64,000 nucleotides of DNA, taken from NCBI RefSeq assembly GCF_031085295.1, contig NZ_JAVFWO010000001.1:644400-708399 (forward strand), in the 5' to 3' direction. The position numbers and the translations under genes were made by a program. Under the pieces are notes generated by a model. The model did no database searches, was not told the origin of the DNA, and saw only the letters and a program-made list of their open reading frames with translations. The DNA is from Microbacterium psychrotolerans (GTDB lineage Bacteria; Actinomycetota; Actinomycetes; Actinomycetales; Microbacteriaceae). Positions within the stretch are counted from its first letter, which is position 1, and every line of letters begins with the position of its first letter. Positions 8,748-18,062 of the stretch are shown one piece after another.

Positions 8748-9443
8748 GTGCGTCTCGTCATCGCCCGCTGCTCCGTGGATTACACGGGACGGCTCAACGC
8801 CCACCTGCCGCTCGCGACCCGCCTGCTGGTGCACAAGGGCGACGGCTCGCTGCTGGTGCACTCCGACGGCGGCTCGTACAAGCCGCTCAACTGGATGAGC
8901 CCGCCCTGCCGCCTGGACGTCGAGATCCCGGATGCCGAATCCGCCGCCGCCGGAGTGCTCGAGCACTGGCGGGTCACCCACGCGAAGAGCGGCGACGCTC
9001 TGCTCGTCCGCATCTACGAAGTGCTGCACGACACCTCCCACGAGCTGGGTCTCGACCCGGGCCTGCAGAAGGACGGCGTCGAGGCCGACCTGCAGCGCCT
9101 CCTCGCCGAGCAGGTCGACGTCATCGGCGACGGCCTCACCCTCGTCCGTCGCGAGTACCCGACCGCGATCGGGCCGGTCGATCTGCTCCTGCGCGACCCC
9201 GAGGGCGGCACGATCGCCGTCGAGGTCAAGCGCCGCGGTGACATCGACGGCGTCGAGCAGCTCACCCGCTACCTCGAGCTGCTCGGCCGCGACCCGCACC
9301 TCGCCCCCGTCACGGGCGTCTTCGCGGCTCAGGAGATCAAGCCGCAGGCGAAGGTGCTCGCTACCGACCGCGGCATCCGCTGCGTCACCCTCGACTACGA
9401 GGGCATGAAGGGCATCGAGTCCGGCGCCCCGCGCCTCTTCTGA
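8748..9443 (+). CDS. nucS: Mismatch-specific endonuclease NucS (EndoMS)
   Basis: A 231-residue protein with the NucS hallmarks: [15 protein letters not shown] at the N-terminus, and a C-terminal nuclease domain with GPVDLLLRD and [20 protein letters not shown] carrying the acidic/Lys residues of a PD-(D/E)xK site. NucS cuts both strands at mismatches and replaces MutS/MutL repair in Actinobacteria. The C-terminus ends in APRLF, a plausible contact for the DNA sliding clamp; that part is inference. The start is GTG 8748, at the end of the 70-bp repeats. The gene stands alone and is followed by a long inverted repeat. Confidence 0.92.
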   Translation: MRLVIARCSVDYTGRLNAHLPLATRLLVHKGDGSLLVHSDGGSYKPLNWMSPPCRLDVEIPDAESAAAGVLEHWRVTHAKSGDALLVRIYEVLHDTSHELGLDPGLQKDGVEADLQRLLAEQVDVIGDGLTLVRREYPTAIGPVDLLLRDPEGGTIAVEVKRRGDIDGVEQLTRYLELLGRDPHLAPVTGVFAAQEIKPQAKVLATDRGIRCVTLDYEGMKGIESGAPRLF

Positions 9444-9469
9444 GTCCCTGCGCCTCGCTCCTGATCGCC

Positions 9470-9534
9470 GAGAGTTCATCTGACGGCCGAGACAGTGGGT
9501 CTCACCCAGGGTCTCGGCGGTCAGATGAACTCTC
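9470..9534. terminator. Long inverted repeat after nucS
   Basis: Two 24-base arms (9470-9493 and 9511-9534) are complementary with a single mismatch, around a 17-base loop. It lies 27 bases after the nucS stop. A stem this long with near-perfect arms could end transcription, but it has no T run and could equally be a small mobile palindromic element. Confidence 0.6.
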
Positions 9535-9580
9535 ACGGGCTGGGGTGCCCACGACGGAGCGACGACACCGCTTGTGTGAT

Positions 9581-9615
9581 GTCGCTGCGACGATAGATAC
9601 TGTCGCTGAGACAGT
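9581..9615. promoter_or_regulatory. Candidate operators upstream of the glycosidase gene
   Basis: Two palindromes precede the glycosidase start at 9641: GTCGCTGCGAC (9581-9591) and ACTGTCGCTGAGACAGT (9599-9615, six-base arms and a five-base spacer). The latter has the size of a MarR-type site, and a MarR-family gene lies immediately downstream of the glycosidase. The pairing is inferred. Confidence 0.45.
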
Positions 9616-9640
9616 TTTCTAGCAGGACGGATGCCGCGCG

Positions 9641-12568
9641 ATGACGCTCGACGACTTCCGGCGCGAGATCGCCGACCCCGCCATCGATTTCCGCCCCGAG
9701 CTGCGGTGGTGGCTCGCGGAAGGGCTCCACAGCGATGCCACGCTGCGGCGGGAGATCGAAGACGCGCACCGTCTCGGTTTCGGCGGCATGGAGTTCCTCG
9801 CGATGGACGAGGGCGCGATCGACCACGCGCGCTACGGCTGGGGCTCGGAGGAGTGGGTGCACGACTCGCAGATCGTGGTCGAGGAGACCACGCGCCGCGG
9901 CATGTCGGTGAGCTTCACGTCGGGCACCAACTGGTCGAACGCGAACCTCCCGACCATCGATCCCGACCAGCGTGCCGCTGCGCAGGAGCTCGACGTCGTG
10001 CACGAGACGCTCGCTGCCGGCCGCTCGCGCACCGGCGCACTGCCGCGCATCGACCTCGAGGCCCCCATCGCCGAGACGACGCTGCCCGGTCACCGCGGCA
10101 CCATCACGCAGCAGCACCTCGTCGCCGTGGTGGCGGCGCGCGTCGCCGGCGCCGGGCTGCTGGACGCGGCATCCGTCGTCGATCTCACTGCGCAGGTCGA
10201 AGGTGACGCACTCGACTGGACCGCCCCCGGCGAGGGCGAGTGGCGACTGTTCGCGTACTGGATGCACGGCACCGGGCAGACCGCGTCGCCGTCGGCCAGC
10301 GTCAACTACACCGTCAACTATCTCGACCGCGACGGCGTGGACGCCGTCATCGCCTACTGGGACGACGTGGTCCTGACGCCGGCGCTGCGCGCCGAGGTCG
10401 CCCGCAACCCGCGAGCGCAGATGTACATGGACTCGCTCGAGCTGTCGACCTACGGCGCCGGCGGCATGTTCTGGGGTTTCACGTTGGCCGAGGAGTTCCG
10501 CACGCGCCGCGGCTACGACATCGTGCCCTGGCTGCCGTTCCTCACCCGCGACGCGCCGTTCATGGCGGTCTCGACGGTGTACCACCACCAGCCCGCCGAC
10601 GACGCCGACCGCACCACCGTCGAGAAGGTGCGGTTCGACTACGTCCGCACGCTCACCGACCTCTACATCGAGAACATGCTGCGTCCGTTCGCCGCGTTCC
10701 TGCACGAGGTCGGCATGACGCTGCGCGCGGAGATCAGCTACGGCCTGCCCTTCGAGCTGACCCGGCCGGGTCCGGAAGTCGACGGCATCGAGACGGAATC
10801 GCTGGAGTTCGGCGCGCAGATCGATGCGTACCGGCTGATGGCCGGCCCCGCGCACCTCTTCGGCAAGCAGTACTCGTCCGAGACCGGCGCCACCACCCGC
10901 AACCACATGCTCGACCACCGCTTCTACGACCAGATCATCGCCACGCAGCTCGCCGCCGGCATCACCAAGACGGTGCTGCACGGCTGGGCGAGCCCGGCCG
11001 GTGCCGAGGGTGTCACGCAGTGGCCCGGCCATGAGGGCATGTGGCCGATGTTCTCCGAGCGGTTCGACACCCGCCAGCCGGGCTCGGAGTTCTACCCGCT
11101 CTGGACCGCCGCGATCGGGCGTCTGCAGTACGCGCTCCGGCGCGGGCGGCCGCGCATCGACGTCGGCATCCTGCGCACCGACCACTTCACCGACAACCTC
11201 ATCGGCATGGCGCTCATCGGCCCGAACGGCGAGCGCATCCCCGACGAGGTGGCCTACGGCACGATGTGGATGCGCGACCGCGAGAACCACTGGTGGCAGG
11301 ACCTCGGCATGCAGGACGCCGGCATCACGTACGAGTTCTTCGACGGCTCCCTCCTGCTCCGCGACGACGTCTCGTTCGACGGCGACGAGGTCCAGCCCGA
11401 CGGGCCGGGGTACCGGGCGCTCGTCGTCTACCAGAGCACTCTCGACGCCGACGTCGCCGCGCACCTGCTCGCCTGGACCGAGCGCGGCCTCCGCCTCGTG
11501 ATCGTCGACGGCGCGCGGGAGCTCGACTCGCTCATGGCCCGACGCTTCCGCACGCACGAGGCCGCGGCATCCGCCACTCCCGGTCTCGACGGCCGCGACG
11601 ACGAGCTCGCCGCCATCATGACCCGACTGCGACGGATGCCGAGGGTCCGCGTCACCGGGCCGTCCGGTGTCGTCGCGGCCCTCGACGACCTGAGGGCCGG
11701 CGGGCGGGCGCGCTTCGACGGCGACGACCGGAACGTGCTCACCCACCTGCGCCAGAACGACGGTCTCACCGTCCTCTACGCGTACCACTTCCTCTACGAG
11801 ACGACCGAGCCGACGACCGTGCGCGTGCGCCTGGCAGGCACCGGCGTCGCGCACCGGCTCGACGTCTGGACGGGCGAGCTCCGCCCGCATCGGGGCGCGC
11901 GGCGCAACGGCGAGCACACGCTCGTCGAGCTCACGCTCGCGCCGGGCGAAGTGGCCGTGGTGGTCCTCGACACGACGACGGATGCCGCGGACACGGCCGC
12001 TCCGGCCGTGACCGAGGTGGCCCGCGCCGACCGGTGGCGGCTCGTCGTCGAGAGCCGGGACGCGGGCGAGCCCGAGGTGCTGACGGAGGACCGCGGCCTC
12101 GGCTATGTCACCCGCGAGGTGCGCCCGACGACCGCCGTCACCCGCCTCGACGCGGGTGAGACGGAGCTGGCGCCGTGGTCCCGGATCCCGGCCGTCGGCC
12201 CGGAGGTGTCCGGCGTGGGCGAGTACACGACGACGATCTCGGTCCCCGAGGCGCGGCCCGGCGTGCGTCACCTGCTCGACCTGGGGTCGACCTGCGGCGG
12301 ACTGGGCTCGGTGCGCGTGGGCGACGGGCCGGCCCGTGGGTTCGACACCGCGCACCCGGTCGTCGACGTGAGCGGCGACATCCGTCCCGGCGACAACCTC
12401 ATCACCGTGCGGGTCTCGAGCTCGCTCAACAACCGGCTCCGCGCCCGCGGCTACTATGAGCGCGTCCCCGACATCGGCGCGCAGCTCACCGGGGAAGAGC
12501 GCACGCAGCAGGCGATCGTGCGCGAGTACGGACTCGTCGGGCCGGTGCGGCTGCTGCGAGAGGACTGA
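9641..12568 (+). CDS. Glycoside hydrolase, GH106 (alpha-L-rhamnosidase)-like
   Basis: A 975-residue cytoplasmic-looking protein without signal peptide. The N-terminus has RWWLAEG and GFGGMEFLAMD, the centre YMDSLELSTYGAGGMFWGFT and WPGHEGMWPMFSERFD, and the C-terminal ~200 residues look like a beta-sandwich sugar-binding domain. Together these resemble the large GH106-type enzymes that remove L-rhamnose from plant or bacterial polysaccharides. The substrate is not certain from sequence alone. The ATG at 9641 lies 25 bases after the candidate operator. A MarR-type regulator follows within 50 bases and probably shares the transcript. Confidence 0.75.
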   Translation: MTLDDFRREIADPAIDFRPELRWWLAEGLHSDATLRREIEDAHRLGFGGMEFLAMDEGAIDHARYGWGSEEWVHDSQIVVEETTRRGMSVSFTSGTNWSNANLPTIDPDQRAAAQELDVVHETLAAGRSRTGALPRIDLEAPIAETTLPGHRGTITQQHLVAVVAARVAGAGLLDAASVVDLTAQVEGDALDWTAPGEGEWRLFAYWMHGTGQTASPSASVNYTVNYLDRDGVDAVIAYWDDVVLTPALRAEVARNPRAQMYMDSLELSTYGAGGMFWGFTLAEEFRTRRGYDIVPWLPFLTRDAPFMAVSTVYHHQPADDADRTTVEKVRFDYVRTLTDLYIENMLRPFAAFLHEVGMTLRAEISYGLPFELTRPGPEVDGIETESLEFGAQIDAYRLMAGPAHLFGKQYSSETGATTRNHMLDHRFYDQIIATQLAAGITKTVLHGWASPAGAEGVTQWPGHEGMWPMFSERFDTRQPGSEFYPLWTAAIGRLQYALRRGRPRIDVGILRTDHFTDNLIGMALIGPNGERIPDEVAYGTMWMRDRENHWWQDLGMQDAGITYEFFDGSLLLRDDVSFDGDEVQPDGPGYRALVVYQSTLDADVAAHLLAWTERGLRLVIVDGARELDSLMARRFRTHEAAASATPGLDGRDDELAAIMTRLRRMPRVRVTGPSGVVAALDDLRAGGRARFDGDDRNVLTHLRQNDGLTVLYAYHFLYETTEPTTVRVRLAGTGVAHRLDVWTGELRPHRGARRNGEHTLVELTLAPGEVAVVVLDTTTDAADTAAPAVTEVARADRWRLVVESRDAGEPEVLTEDRGLGYVTREVRPTTAVTRLDAGETELAPWSRIPAVGPEVSGVGEYTTTISVPEARPGVRHLLDLGSTCGGLGSVRVGDGPARGFDTAHPVVDVSGDIRPGDNLITVRVSSSLNNRLRARGYYERVPDIGAQLTGEERTQQAIVREYGLVGPVRLLRED

Positions 12569-12617
12569 CACCGCGAGCGCCGTCGCGACGGCACGGCACC
12601 GAGAGGAACGAGCAACG

Positions 12618-13115
12618 ATGGCCCGAGGTGACGTCGACCCCGACGCCTCCGCCGACCTGAGTCCCGTCATCGGCGCCGATCCGCTCGACCTGCGCCTGTC
12701 GCTGGCGTCGATCGTGCACTGGGCGGACAGCACCGGCGTCCGGCGGGACGTCATGGCGAGGGTCGCGTTCCCGATCGACGACATGGGCATGTTCCTCGTC
12801 GTGAACCAGCTCTCGTACAACGGGGCGATGAGACCCGTCGACCTGTCGCTCGCGCTCGGCATGACGCCGACCAACATGAGCAAGATCGTCGGGCGGCTCG
12901 TGCAGGCGGGCCTCACGGTGCGGGTCGCCGCGCCCGACGACGACCGCGGCGTGCTGGTCGCCCTGACCGACGAAGGGCGCCGCATCGGCGAGCGGATCAT
13001 GTCCACCGCCGAGACGAACATGCAGGCGCTGCTCGCCGACTGGTCGCCGGCCGAGATCGACGAACTCCGGCGGATGATGGCGCGCCTCGCTCGGGTGCAC
13101 CGGCGCGATCGCTGA
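12618..13115 (+). CDS. MarR-family transcriptional regulator
   Basis: A 165-residue protein with a winged helix-turn-helix (PVDLSLALGMTPTNMSKIVG, then a wing around VRVAAPDDDRGVLVALTDEG). This matches the MarR family, which usually binds palindromes as a dimer and releases them on ligand binding. The start is ATG 12618, with a GAGAGG element upstream; the open frame before it overlaps the glycosidase and is not convincing. It sits 49 bases after the glycosidase gene and probably controls it through the palindromes before 9641. Confidence 0.85.
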   Translation: MARGDVDPDASADLSPVIGADPLDLRLSLASIVHWADSTGVRRDVMARVAFPIDDMGMFLVVNQLSYNGAMRPVDLSLALGMTPTNMSKIVGRLVQAGLTVRVAAPDDDRGVLVALTDEGRRIGERIMSTAETNMQALLADWSPAEIDELRRMMARLARVHRRDR

Positions 13116-13167
13116 GACGTCGGGGCCGGCTTCGGAGCGGGGGCCGCCTCCGCTTAGGCTTGGTCCC

Positions 13168-13953
13168 ATGCCGAGCCGATCGCCGTGGACCTGTGTGCTG
13201 TGGGACGTTGACGGAACGATCGTCGACGCGTCCGACGGCATCCTCCGCCGCCTCACGATCGCCCTCGAGCACTTCGGCAAGCGTCCGCCCACCCGCGCGG
13301 AGCTCGTGCACTGGATCGGTCCGCCGATGTACGACTCGTTCCAGGTGAACGTCGGCATGACCCCGGAGCAGGCGTCCGAGGCCGTCGCCTTCTACCGCGG
13401 CCTCAACAAGATCGACGGCTACGCGACGGGAGCCAAGCTGTTCCCCGGCGTGGGCGAGCTGATCAAGGATGTCGCGGCCGCCGGCATCCCGCAGGCCACG
13501 GCCAGCTCGAAGCCCGAGGTGCAGGTCGTCGCCCTGATGGACCACTTCGACCTGTCGACCTCGCTGACCGCCATCGTCGGCGCCACGGCGGACGAGCGGA
13601 CCCTGAGCGCGAAGTCCGACATCGTCGCCGAGGCGCTGCGGCGACTCGCCGCGGCCGGCGTCGACACGAGCCGCCCGGTGCTCGTCGGCGATCGCCATCA
13701 CGACGTCGAAGGCGGTGCCGCCCAGGGCGTGCCGGTGATCTTCGTGCGCTGGGGGTTCAGCTGGCCCCACGAGGCGGAGGGCGCCCAGGCCGTCGTCGAA
13801 GACGTCGACCAGCTCCGCGAGCTGCTGCTGGTGGCGGGCGAGCCGACGGGTGCGGACGCCGGCGTGGCGGAGGAGCACGCACGCGCGGAGAGCGCCGAGA
13901 CCGCCGGGCGTGCGGCGGGTGCGAGCGAACCCGTCGGAGTCGCGGATGCCTGA
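13168..13953 (+). CDS. HAD-family hydrolase, phosphoglycolate phosphatase-like
   Basis: A 261-residue protein with HAD motif I DVDGTIVD near the N-terminus, motif II around ATASSKPE, and motif IV GDRHHDVEGG. The alpha-helical cap between motifs I and II fits the Gph/PGMB subfamily, which removes phosphate from small phosphorylated metabolites. The last ~40 residues are an Ala/Glu-rich tail outside the HAD fold. The gene overlaps the next one by eight bases, which suggests a shared transcript. Confidence 0.85.
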   Translation: MPSRSPWTCVLWDVDGTIVDASDGILRRLTIALEHFGKRPPTRAELVHWIGPPMYDSFQVNVGMTPEQASEAVAFYRGLNKIDGYATGAKLFPGVGELIKDVAAAGIPQATASSKPEVQVVALMDHFDLSTSLTAIVGATADERTLSAKSDIVAEALRRLAAAGVDTSRPVLVGDRHHDVEGGAAQGVPVIFVRWGFSWPHEAEGAQAVVEDVDQLRELLLVAGEPTGADAGVAEEHARAESAETAGRAAGASEPVGVADA

Positions 13954-15214
13954 GCTCGCCGCCGCGATCCTGGGGTGGCTGGTGCCGGCCCTGGTCGTGT
14001 TCGGCGTGACGGCGATCGCCGTCGCCGTGATCGTCTGGGGCGTGCGGCAGGCGCGCCGCTCACCCCGTGCCCGCGCTGCGGCGGAGCACGCCCGGGCGAA
14101 AGCCGGTGCGACGCTGGTTCGGCTCGACGACGAGGTCGGCGACCTCGAGCTCGAGGTCGGGCTTTCGGGTGCGCTCTACGGCGGCGAGGCGCCGGCATCG
14201 CTGCGGCGAGCGCGCCTGACCGCGCAGCACGCCCGCGACGACGCCTTCGAGGAGTACCGCGCGATCAGCGACGGCACTGTGTCGCCCGCTGAGGTCCGCC
14301 GGGGCTCGGCGCGCATCGACCGGCACGCCGGCGAAGCCCTCGCCCTCGTGGCGGCAGCCCGCCGCGAGCACGGCGCGTGGGTCACCGCGAACGTGTCGGC
14401 CGCCGGTCAGATCGACGCCGCACGCCGCCGTCTCGCCGAGCAGCGGGCATCGATGGGCGATCCGGCGGCACTCGTCGCGGAGCTGTCCTCGCGATTCGCC
14501 GAGGACGAGTGGCGCGACGCCTCCCAGTCCGCGCACGCGGCGCTGTCGCAGCTCGCGGTCGCGCAGCGCCACCTGGACGCCGCCGCCGCACGCGCCGACG
14601 ATCCCTCGCTCACCGCGCTGCCCGACCTCGCCGCCGCCGAACGCGCGCTCCGCCAGGCCGAGGCCGACGCGCGCAACCTCGAAGAGACACACCGCCTCGT
14701 GCTGCAGGCCGCGCAGGCGGTTCCCGCCGAGATCTCGGCTGCTCGCACCGCCCTCCGGCAGGCCTCGGTCACCCGCGAGCACCTCGACGCGCCCGATGCC
14801 GAGCGACTCGGCGCGGAGCTGCACGCCGTCGAGCAGGAGCTGAACCGCATCGAGACGGATGCCGCGCGCCGCCCCACCCGCACGGTCGACGCCATCGCGC
14901 GCCTGCGCGGACGCCTCGACCTCGCGCTCGGCGATGCACGCACGGCGCAGCAGCGGCTGCGGGGCGCCCGCACGGCCCTCGCCGGAACCGTCGCCGCCGC
15001 GCGCGGCGCCCTGGCCCAGGCCGAAGCGTCCGTCTCGCGGTCGCGCGCCGGCGCCGACGCGAGATCGCGACTGCTGTCGGCCCAGCAGGAGCTCGCGCGC
15101 GCCCGCCAGGCCGAGGACCCGGTCACCGCACTCTACGCCGCCCGCCGCGCCCTGCGCGACGCCGAGGACGCCAAGGCCCTCGCCGACTACGCACGCCTGT
15201 CCTCCGCCCGCTGA
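13946..15214 (+). CDS. Membrane-anchored coiled-coil protein of unknown function
   Basis: A 422-residue protein starting MPELAAAILGWLVPALVVFG, with one membrane helix in the first 30 residues. The remainder is almost entirely Ala/Arg/Glu/Leu-rich helical sequence with heptad character, suggesting long coiled coils facing the cytoplasm. ATG 13946 overlaps the end of the HAD gene. I do not recognise a named family. The shape recalls scaffold-like envelope proteins, but no function can be assigned. Confidence 0.6.
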   Translation: MPELAAAILGWLVPALVVFGVTAIAVAVIVWGVRQARRSPRARAAAEHARAKAGATLVRLDDEVGDLELEVGLSGALYGGEAPASLRRARLTAQHARDDAFEEYRAISDGTVSPAEVRRGSARIDRHAGEALALVAAARREHGAWVTANVSAAGQIDAARRRLAEQRASMGDPAALVAELSSRFAEDEWRDASQSAHAALSQLAVAQRHLDAAAARADDPSLTALPDLAAAERALRQAEADARNLEETHRLVLQAAQAVPAEISAARTALRQASVTREHLDAPDAERLGAELHAVEQELNRIETDAARRPTRTVDAIARLRGRLDLALGDARTAQQRLRGARTALAGTVAAARGALAQAEASVSRSRAGADARSRLLSAQQELARARQAEDPVTALYAARRALRDAEDAKALADYARLSSAR

Positions 15215-15268
15215 GTTCCGGGGCACACCTCCCCCCGGCGCGGCGGCCGCCGCCGCTATCGTGATCGC

Positions 15269-17344
15269 ATGAGCGACGGGGCGACTCAGAGACCGAACCG
15301 CGTGCTCGCCGTCGTGCGGCGCATGCCGGGGACGCTGACCATGATCGCGCTGATCCTCGTGGTCGGCGTCTTGTGGCAGGGTCTGTGGCGCCCGTTCGAG
15401 GAGTCCGACCTCTACGGCGTGGTCGCCTACGGACTGCCCGCCTTCGAGGCGGGACGCTGGTGGACGCCCCTCACCGGCACCTTCTTCGTCAACCAGCCGT
15501 GGGTGTACGTCTTCACGATCACCGGGTTCGTCGGCATGGCGTACCTCGAGTTCCGGCGGGGCACCCGGATCGCCTTGGCGTACTACTGGGTCGGCCAGCT
15601 GTTCGCGATCTTCGCGACGGCGCTGCTGCTGTGGGGCTTCTCGCAGCTGCCGTGGGCATGGGCCCAGACGCAGGCGGCGGCGCTCGACGTGGGGGCCTCG
15701 GGCGGAACGATGGCGTGCATCGCCGCGGCGGTCGGCCTGTTCCGCAGCCCGTGGCGCGTGCGGGCGTGGTTGGTCCTGCTCGGCTTCGTGTTCGTCGCGA
15801 TGCTGTTCTGGGGCTCGCTCGCCGATCTCGAGCACCTGCTCGCCGTGCTGCTGGTGCTGTTCGTCGACCGCTCGCTGCGCATCCAGCGCACGACGATCCG
15901 CGAGCAGCGGCTCATCGCATTCATCGCGGTGCTCGTGCTCGGCGCGATCCAGATCGTCACGATCCTGGTCCCGACCGACGGCCCGTTCGGCCCGACCCGG
16001 CCGGCTTCGGGCGGCTTCATCGACTTCGCCATCGACACCGTCGTCATCCTCATCGTGGCCAACGGGCTGCGGCGCGGTCGACGGTGGACCTGGGTCGTGG
16101 CCGTCGTCCTCGCCGTGATCAACGTGCTGTTCGCACTGCTCATCGCCGGGCTCATCGTCCTCGCGAGCGAGGCGAGGGTCGAGGCCACCATCGACGGCGA
16201 GACCGAGCTGGCGCTGGCGAGCGGCGCGATGTGGCTGCTGATGCTCGTGTACCTGATCTGGGTGCGACGCGCGTTCCGCGCCCGCCGGTCGTCGCGGATC
16301 GGCCGGCAGCCCGCGCCGACGGTCGAGGACGTGAAGCGGATGCTGCACGCCGACGGCGGCGGCACGCTCTCGTGGATGACCACGTGGGAGGGCAACAGCT
16401 ACGCGCGCACCGCCGACGGCATCGTCGCCTACCAGCGGCGGGCCGGCGTGGCGCTCGCCCTCGCCGACCCGCTCGGTCCCGCGGCGTCGCGCGCGGCATC
16501 CGTCCGGGAGTTCATCGGGGATGCCGAGCGCGCAGGACTCGTGCCATGCTTCTTCAGCGCCGACGAGGCGACGCGCGCGGCCGTGCCGTCGTCATGGCGG
16601 AGCATCGTGGTCGCCGACGACACGATCGTCGACCTGCCGGGCCTCGAGTTCACCGGCAAGCGGTGGAACTCCGTGCGCTCGTCGCTCAACCGGGCCGGGC
16701 GCGAGGAGATGACGTTCCGCATGACGCGCCTCAAGGACGAGTCGTGGGGCGTGCAGCAGCAGCTGCGGGCGATCTCGGAGATGTGGGTCGGCGACAAGGG
16801 GCTGCCCGAGATGGGATTCACGCTCGGCACGCTCGTCGAGGCCGAGGATCCGGAGGTGCGCCTCGCCTTGGCGATCGCACCGAACGGCGACGTAGACGGC
16901 TTCCTCTCGTGGCTGCCGGTCCACGGCGCCGGCGGTACCGTGCGCGGCTGGACGCTCGACCTGATGCGCCGCCGCGAGGGCGGCTTCGGTCCCGTGATGG
17001 AGTACCTCATCGGCTCGTCGGCGCGGCTGTTCTCCGAGGAGGGCGCCGAGATCATGTCGCTGTCGGGCGCCCCGCTCGCGCACGACTATCCGGCGGATGC
17101 CGGCATGATCGCTGCGCTGAGCGAGCGGCTCGCCGACGCGCTCGAGCCCGTCTACGGCTTCCAGTCGCTGCACCGGTTCAAGCAGAAGTTCCACCCACGG
17201 TACGAGACGATGTACCTGCTCTTCCGCGACGAGAGCGACCTCACGCGGATCGGCGGCGCACTCACGCGGGCGTTCCTGCCCGACGCGACACTGCGTCAGT
17301 TCGCCGGGGCGGGCATCGAGCTCGTCCGCGGCGAGCGCGACTGA
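15269..17344 (+). CDS. Rhomboid-like membrane domain fused to a DUF2156 (LPG-synthase-like) domain
   Basis: A 691-residue protein. Residues 1-220 form about six membrane helices resembling a rhomboid, including GASG with Ser145 and a His189 in a later helix, the spacing of the rhomboid Ser/His pair. Two further helices and an Arg-rich linker follow. The C-terminal ~330 residues (FTGKRWNSVRSSLNRAGREE, then FKQKFHPRYE) are a DUF2156/MprF C-terminal fold, which in MprF transfers an amino acid from tRNA to phosphatidylglycerol. It could modify membrane lipids. Whether the rhomboid part is an active protease is unknown. Confidence 0.75.
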   Translation: MSDGATQRPNRVLAVVRRMPGTLTMIALILVVGVLWQGLWRPFEESDLYGVVAYGLPAFEAGRWWTPLTGTFFVNQPWVYVFTITGFVGMAYLEFRRGTRIALAYYWVGQLFAIFATALLLWGFSQLPWAWAQTQAAALDVGASGGTMACIAAAVGLFRSPWRVRAWLVLLGFVFVAMLFWGSLADLEHLLAVLLVLFVDRSLRIQRTTIREQRLIAFIAVLVLGAIQIVTILVPTDGPFGPTRPASGGFIDFAIDTVVILIVANGLRRGRRWTWVVAVVLAVINVLFALLIAGLIVLASEARVEATIDGETELALASGAMWLLMLVYLIWVRRAFRARRSSRIGRQPAPTVEDVKRMLHADGGGTLSWMTTWEGNSYARTADGIVAYQRRAGVALALADPLGPAASRAASVREFIGDAERAGLVPCFFSADEATRAAVPSSWRSIVVADDTIVDLPGLEFTGKRWNSVRSSLNRAGREEMTFRMTRLKDESWGVQQQLRAISEMWVGDKGLPEMGFTLGTLVEAEDPEVRLALAIAPNGDVDGFLSWLPVHGAGGTVRGWTLDLMRRREGGFGPVMEYLIGSSARLFSEEGAEIMSLSGAPLAHDYPADAGMIAALSERLADALEPVYGFQSLHRFKQKFHPRYETMYLLFRDESDLTRIGGALTRAFLPDATLRQFAGAGIELVRGERD

Positions 17345-17494
17345 GGCGACGCGGCAGGCGGCGGAGGCTGCGGCGGCGCACCGCCTGCGATCGGCCGGCC
17401 GGGCCGATCCCGCCAGGCGCGACGAAGCCGCGGCATCCGCTTCAGTGAGGCGGAGTACCGCGGCCTCGATCGCGTGAAGCGATCGGTCCGCCGA
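17345..17494. terminator. Convergent intergenic region with hairpin for the cold-shock gene
   Basis: Between two converging genes. Read on the minus strand, GGCCGCGGTACTCCGC and GCGGATGCCGCGGCTTC can pair around a short loop (about 17410-17455), a plausible terminator for cspA. No coding potential is seen. Confidence 0.45.
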
Positions 17495-17701
17495 TCAGAT
17501 CGGGCGGATGTTCTCAGCCTGGAGACCCTTGGGTCCCTGCGCGATCTCGAACTCGACGCGCTGGTTCTCTTCGAGGGAGCGGTACCCGCTCGACTCGATG
17601 GCGCTGTAGTGCGCGAAGACGTCTGCGCCGCCTTCATCGGGAGCGATGAAGCCGAAGCCCTTCTCCGAGTTGAACCACTTGACGGTGCCCTGCGTGCTCA
17701 T
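17495..17701 (-). CDS. cspA: Cold-shock protein (CspA family)
   Basis: A 68-residue protein, the usual size for the family, with RNP1 KGFGFI at residues 14-19 and RNP2-like DVFAHYS at 27-33. It starts [11 protein letters not shown] at ATG 17701. Csp proteins bind single-stranded RNA and DNA and keep mRNA unfolded at low temperature. RNP2 usually reads VFVHFS; the AHYS form is common among Actinobacteria. The gene has a long leader region with inverted repeats, as expected for a cold-shock mRNA. Confidence 0.93.
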   Translation of the reverse strand: MSTQGTVKWFNSEKGFGFIAPDEGGADVFAHYSAIESSGYRSLEENQRVEFEIAQGPKGLQAENIRPI

Positions 17702-18053
17702 TACTTGCCGTTCTTCGTTGATCCCCCCGCAATTGCGGCGGTTGACTCCAACGTAGTGAAGAGGCAGGCGCGCGGCGAGACCCAATTCGGATGGTGACAC
17801 AAATGTTGCACACCGCCGCGACAGGCACGCGGGCCCATCGTACGCCCGGGCTGAGCAAGGCTCGAAAGCCCGGGCGTCGACGGATCCCCCCGGATAGGCC
17901 ACGTCGGAGACGTGGACAGAGACATCGTACCGATATATCAGCGCGAGAGCGAGGGCCGGGCTCCACGAGATGAAGGGCTTCCCGGGCCCGCCTCGGGGCC
18001 GGAAATCCGGCCGGATCCGGGGTGTATGCGCGTGAATCGTCCGGCGTACACTG
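17702..18053. promoter_or_regulatory. Divergent upstream region of cspA and the GntR gene
   Basis: About 350 bases without a gene. CCGCAATTGCGG (17728-17739) is a perfect palindrome within 30-40 bases of the cspA start. Ten-base arms CGCCCGGGCT (17843-17852) and AGCCCGGGCG (17867-17876) form another inverted repeat. TACACT at 18047-18052 looks like a -10 box for the GntR gene. The palindromes could fold in the cspA leader RNA, a usual mode of cold-shock control. Confidence 0.4.
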
Positions 18054-18062
18054 GTGCCACTC

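Noticed and set aside
9533..13021. Long minus-strand open frame opposite the glycosidase
   Set aside because: Antisense shadow of the glycosidase and MarR genes, produced by high-GC codon bias.
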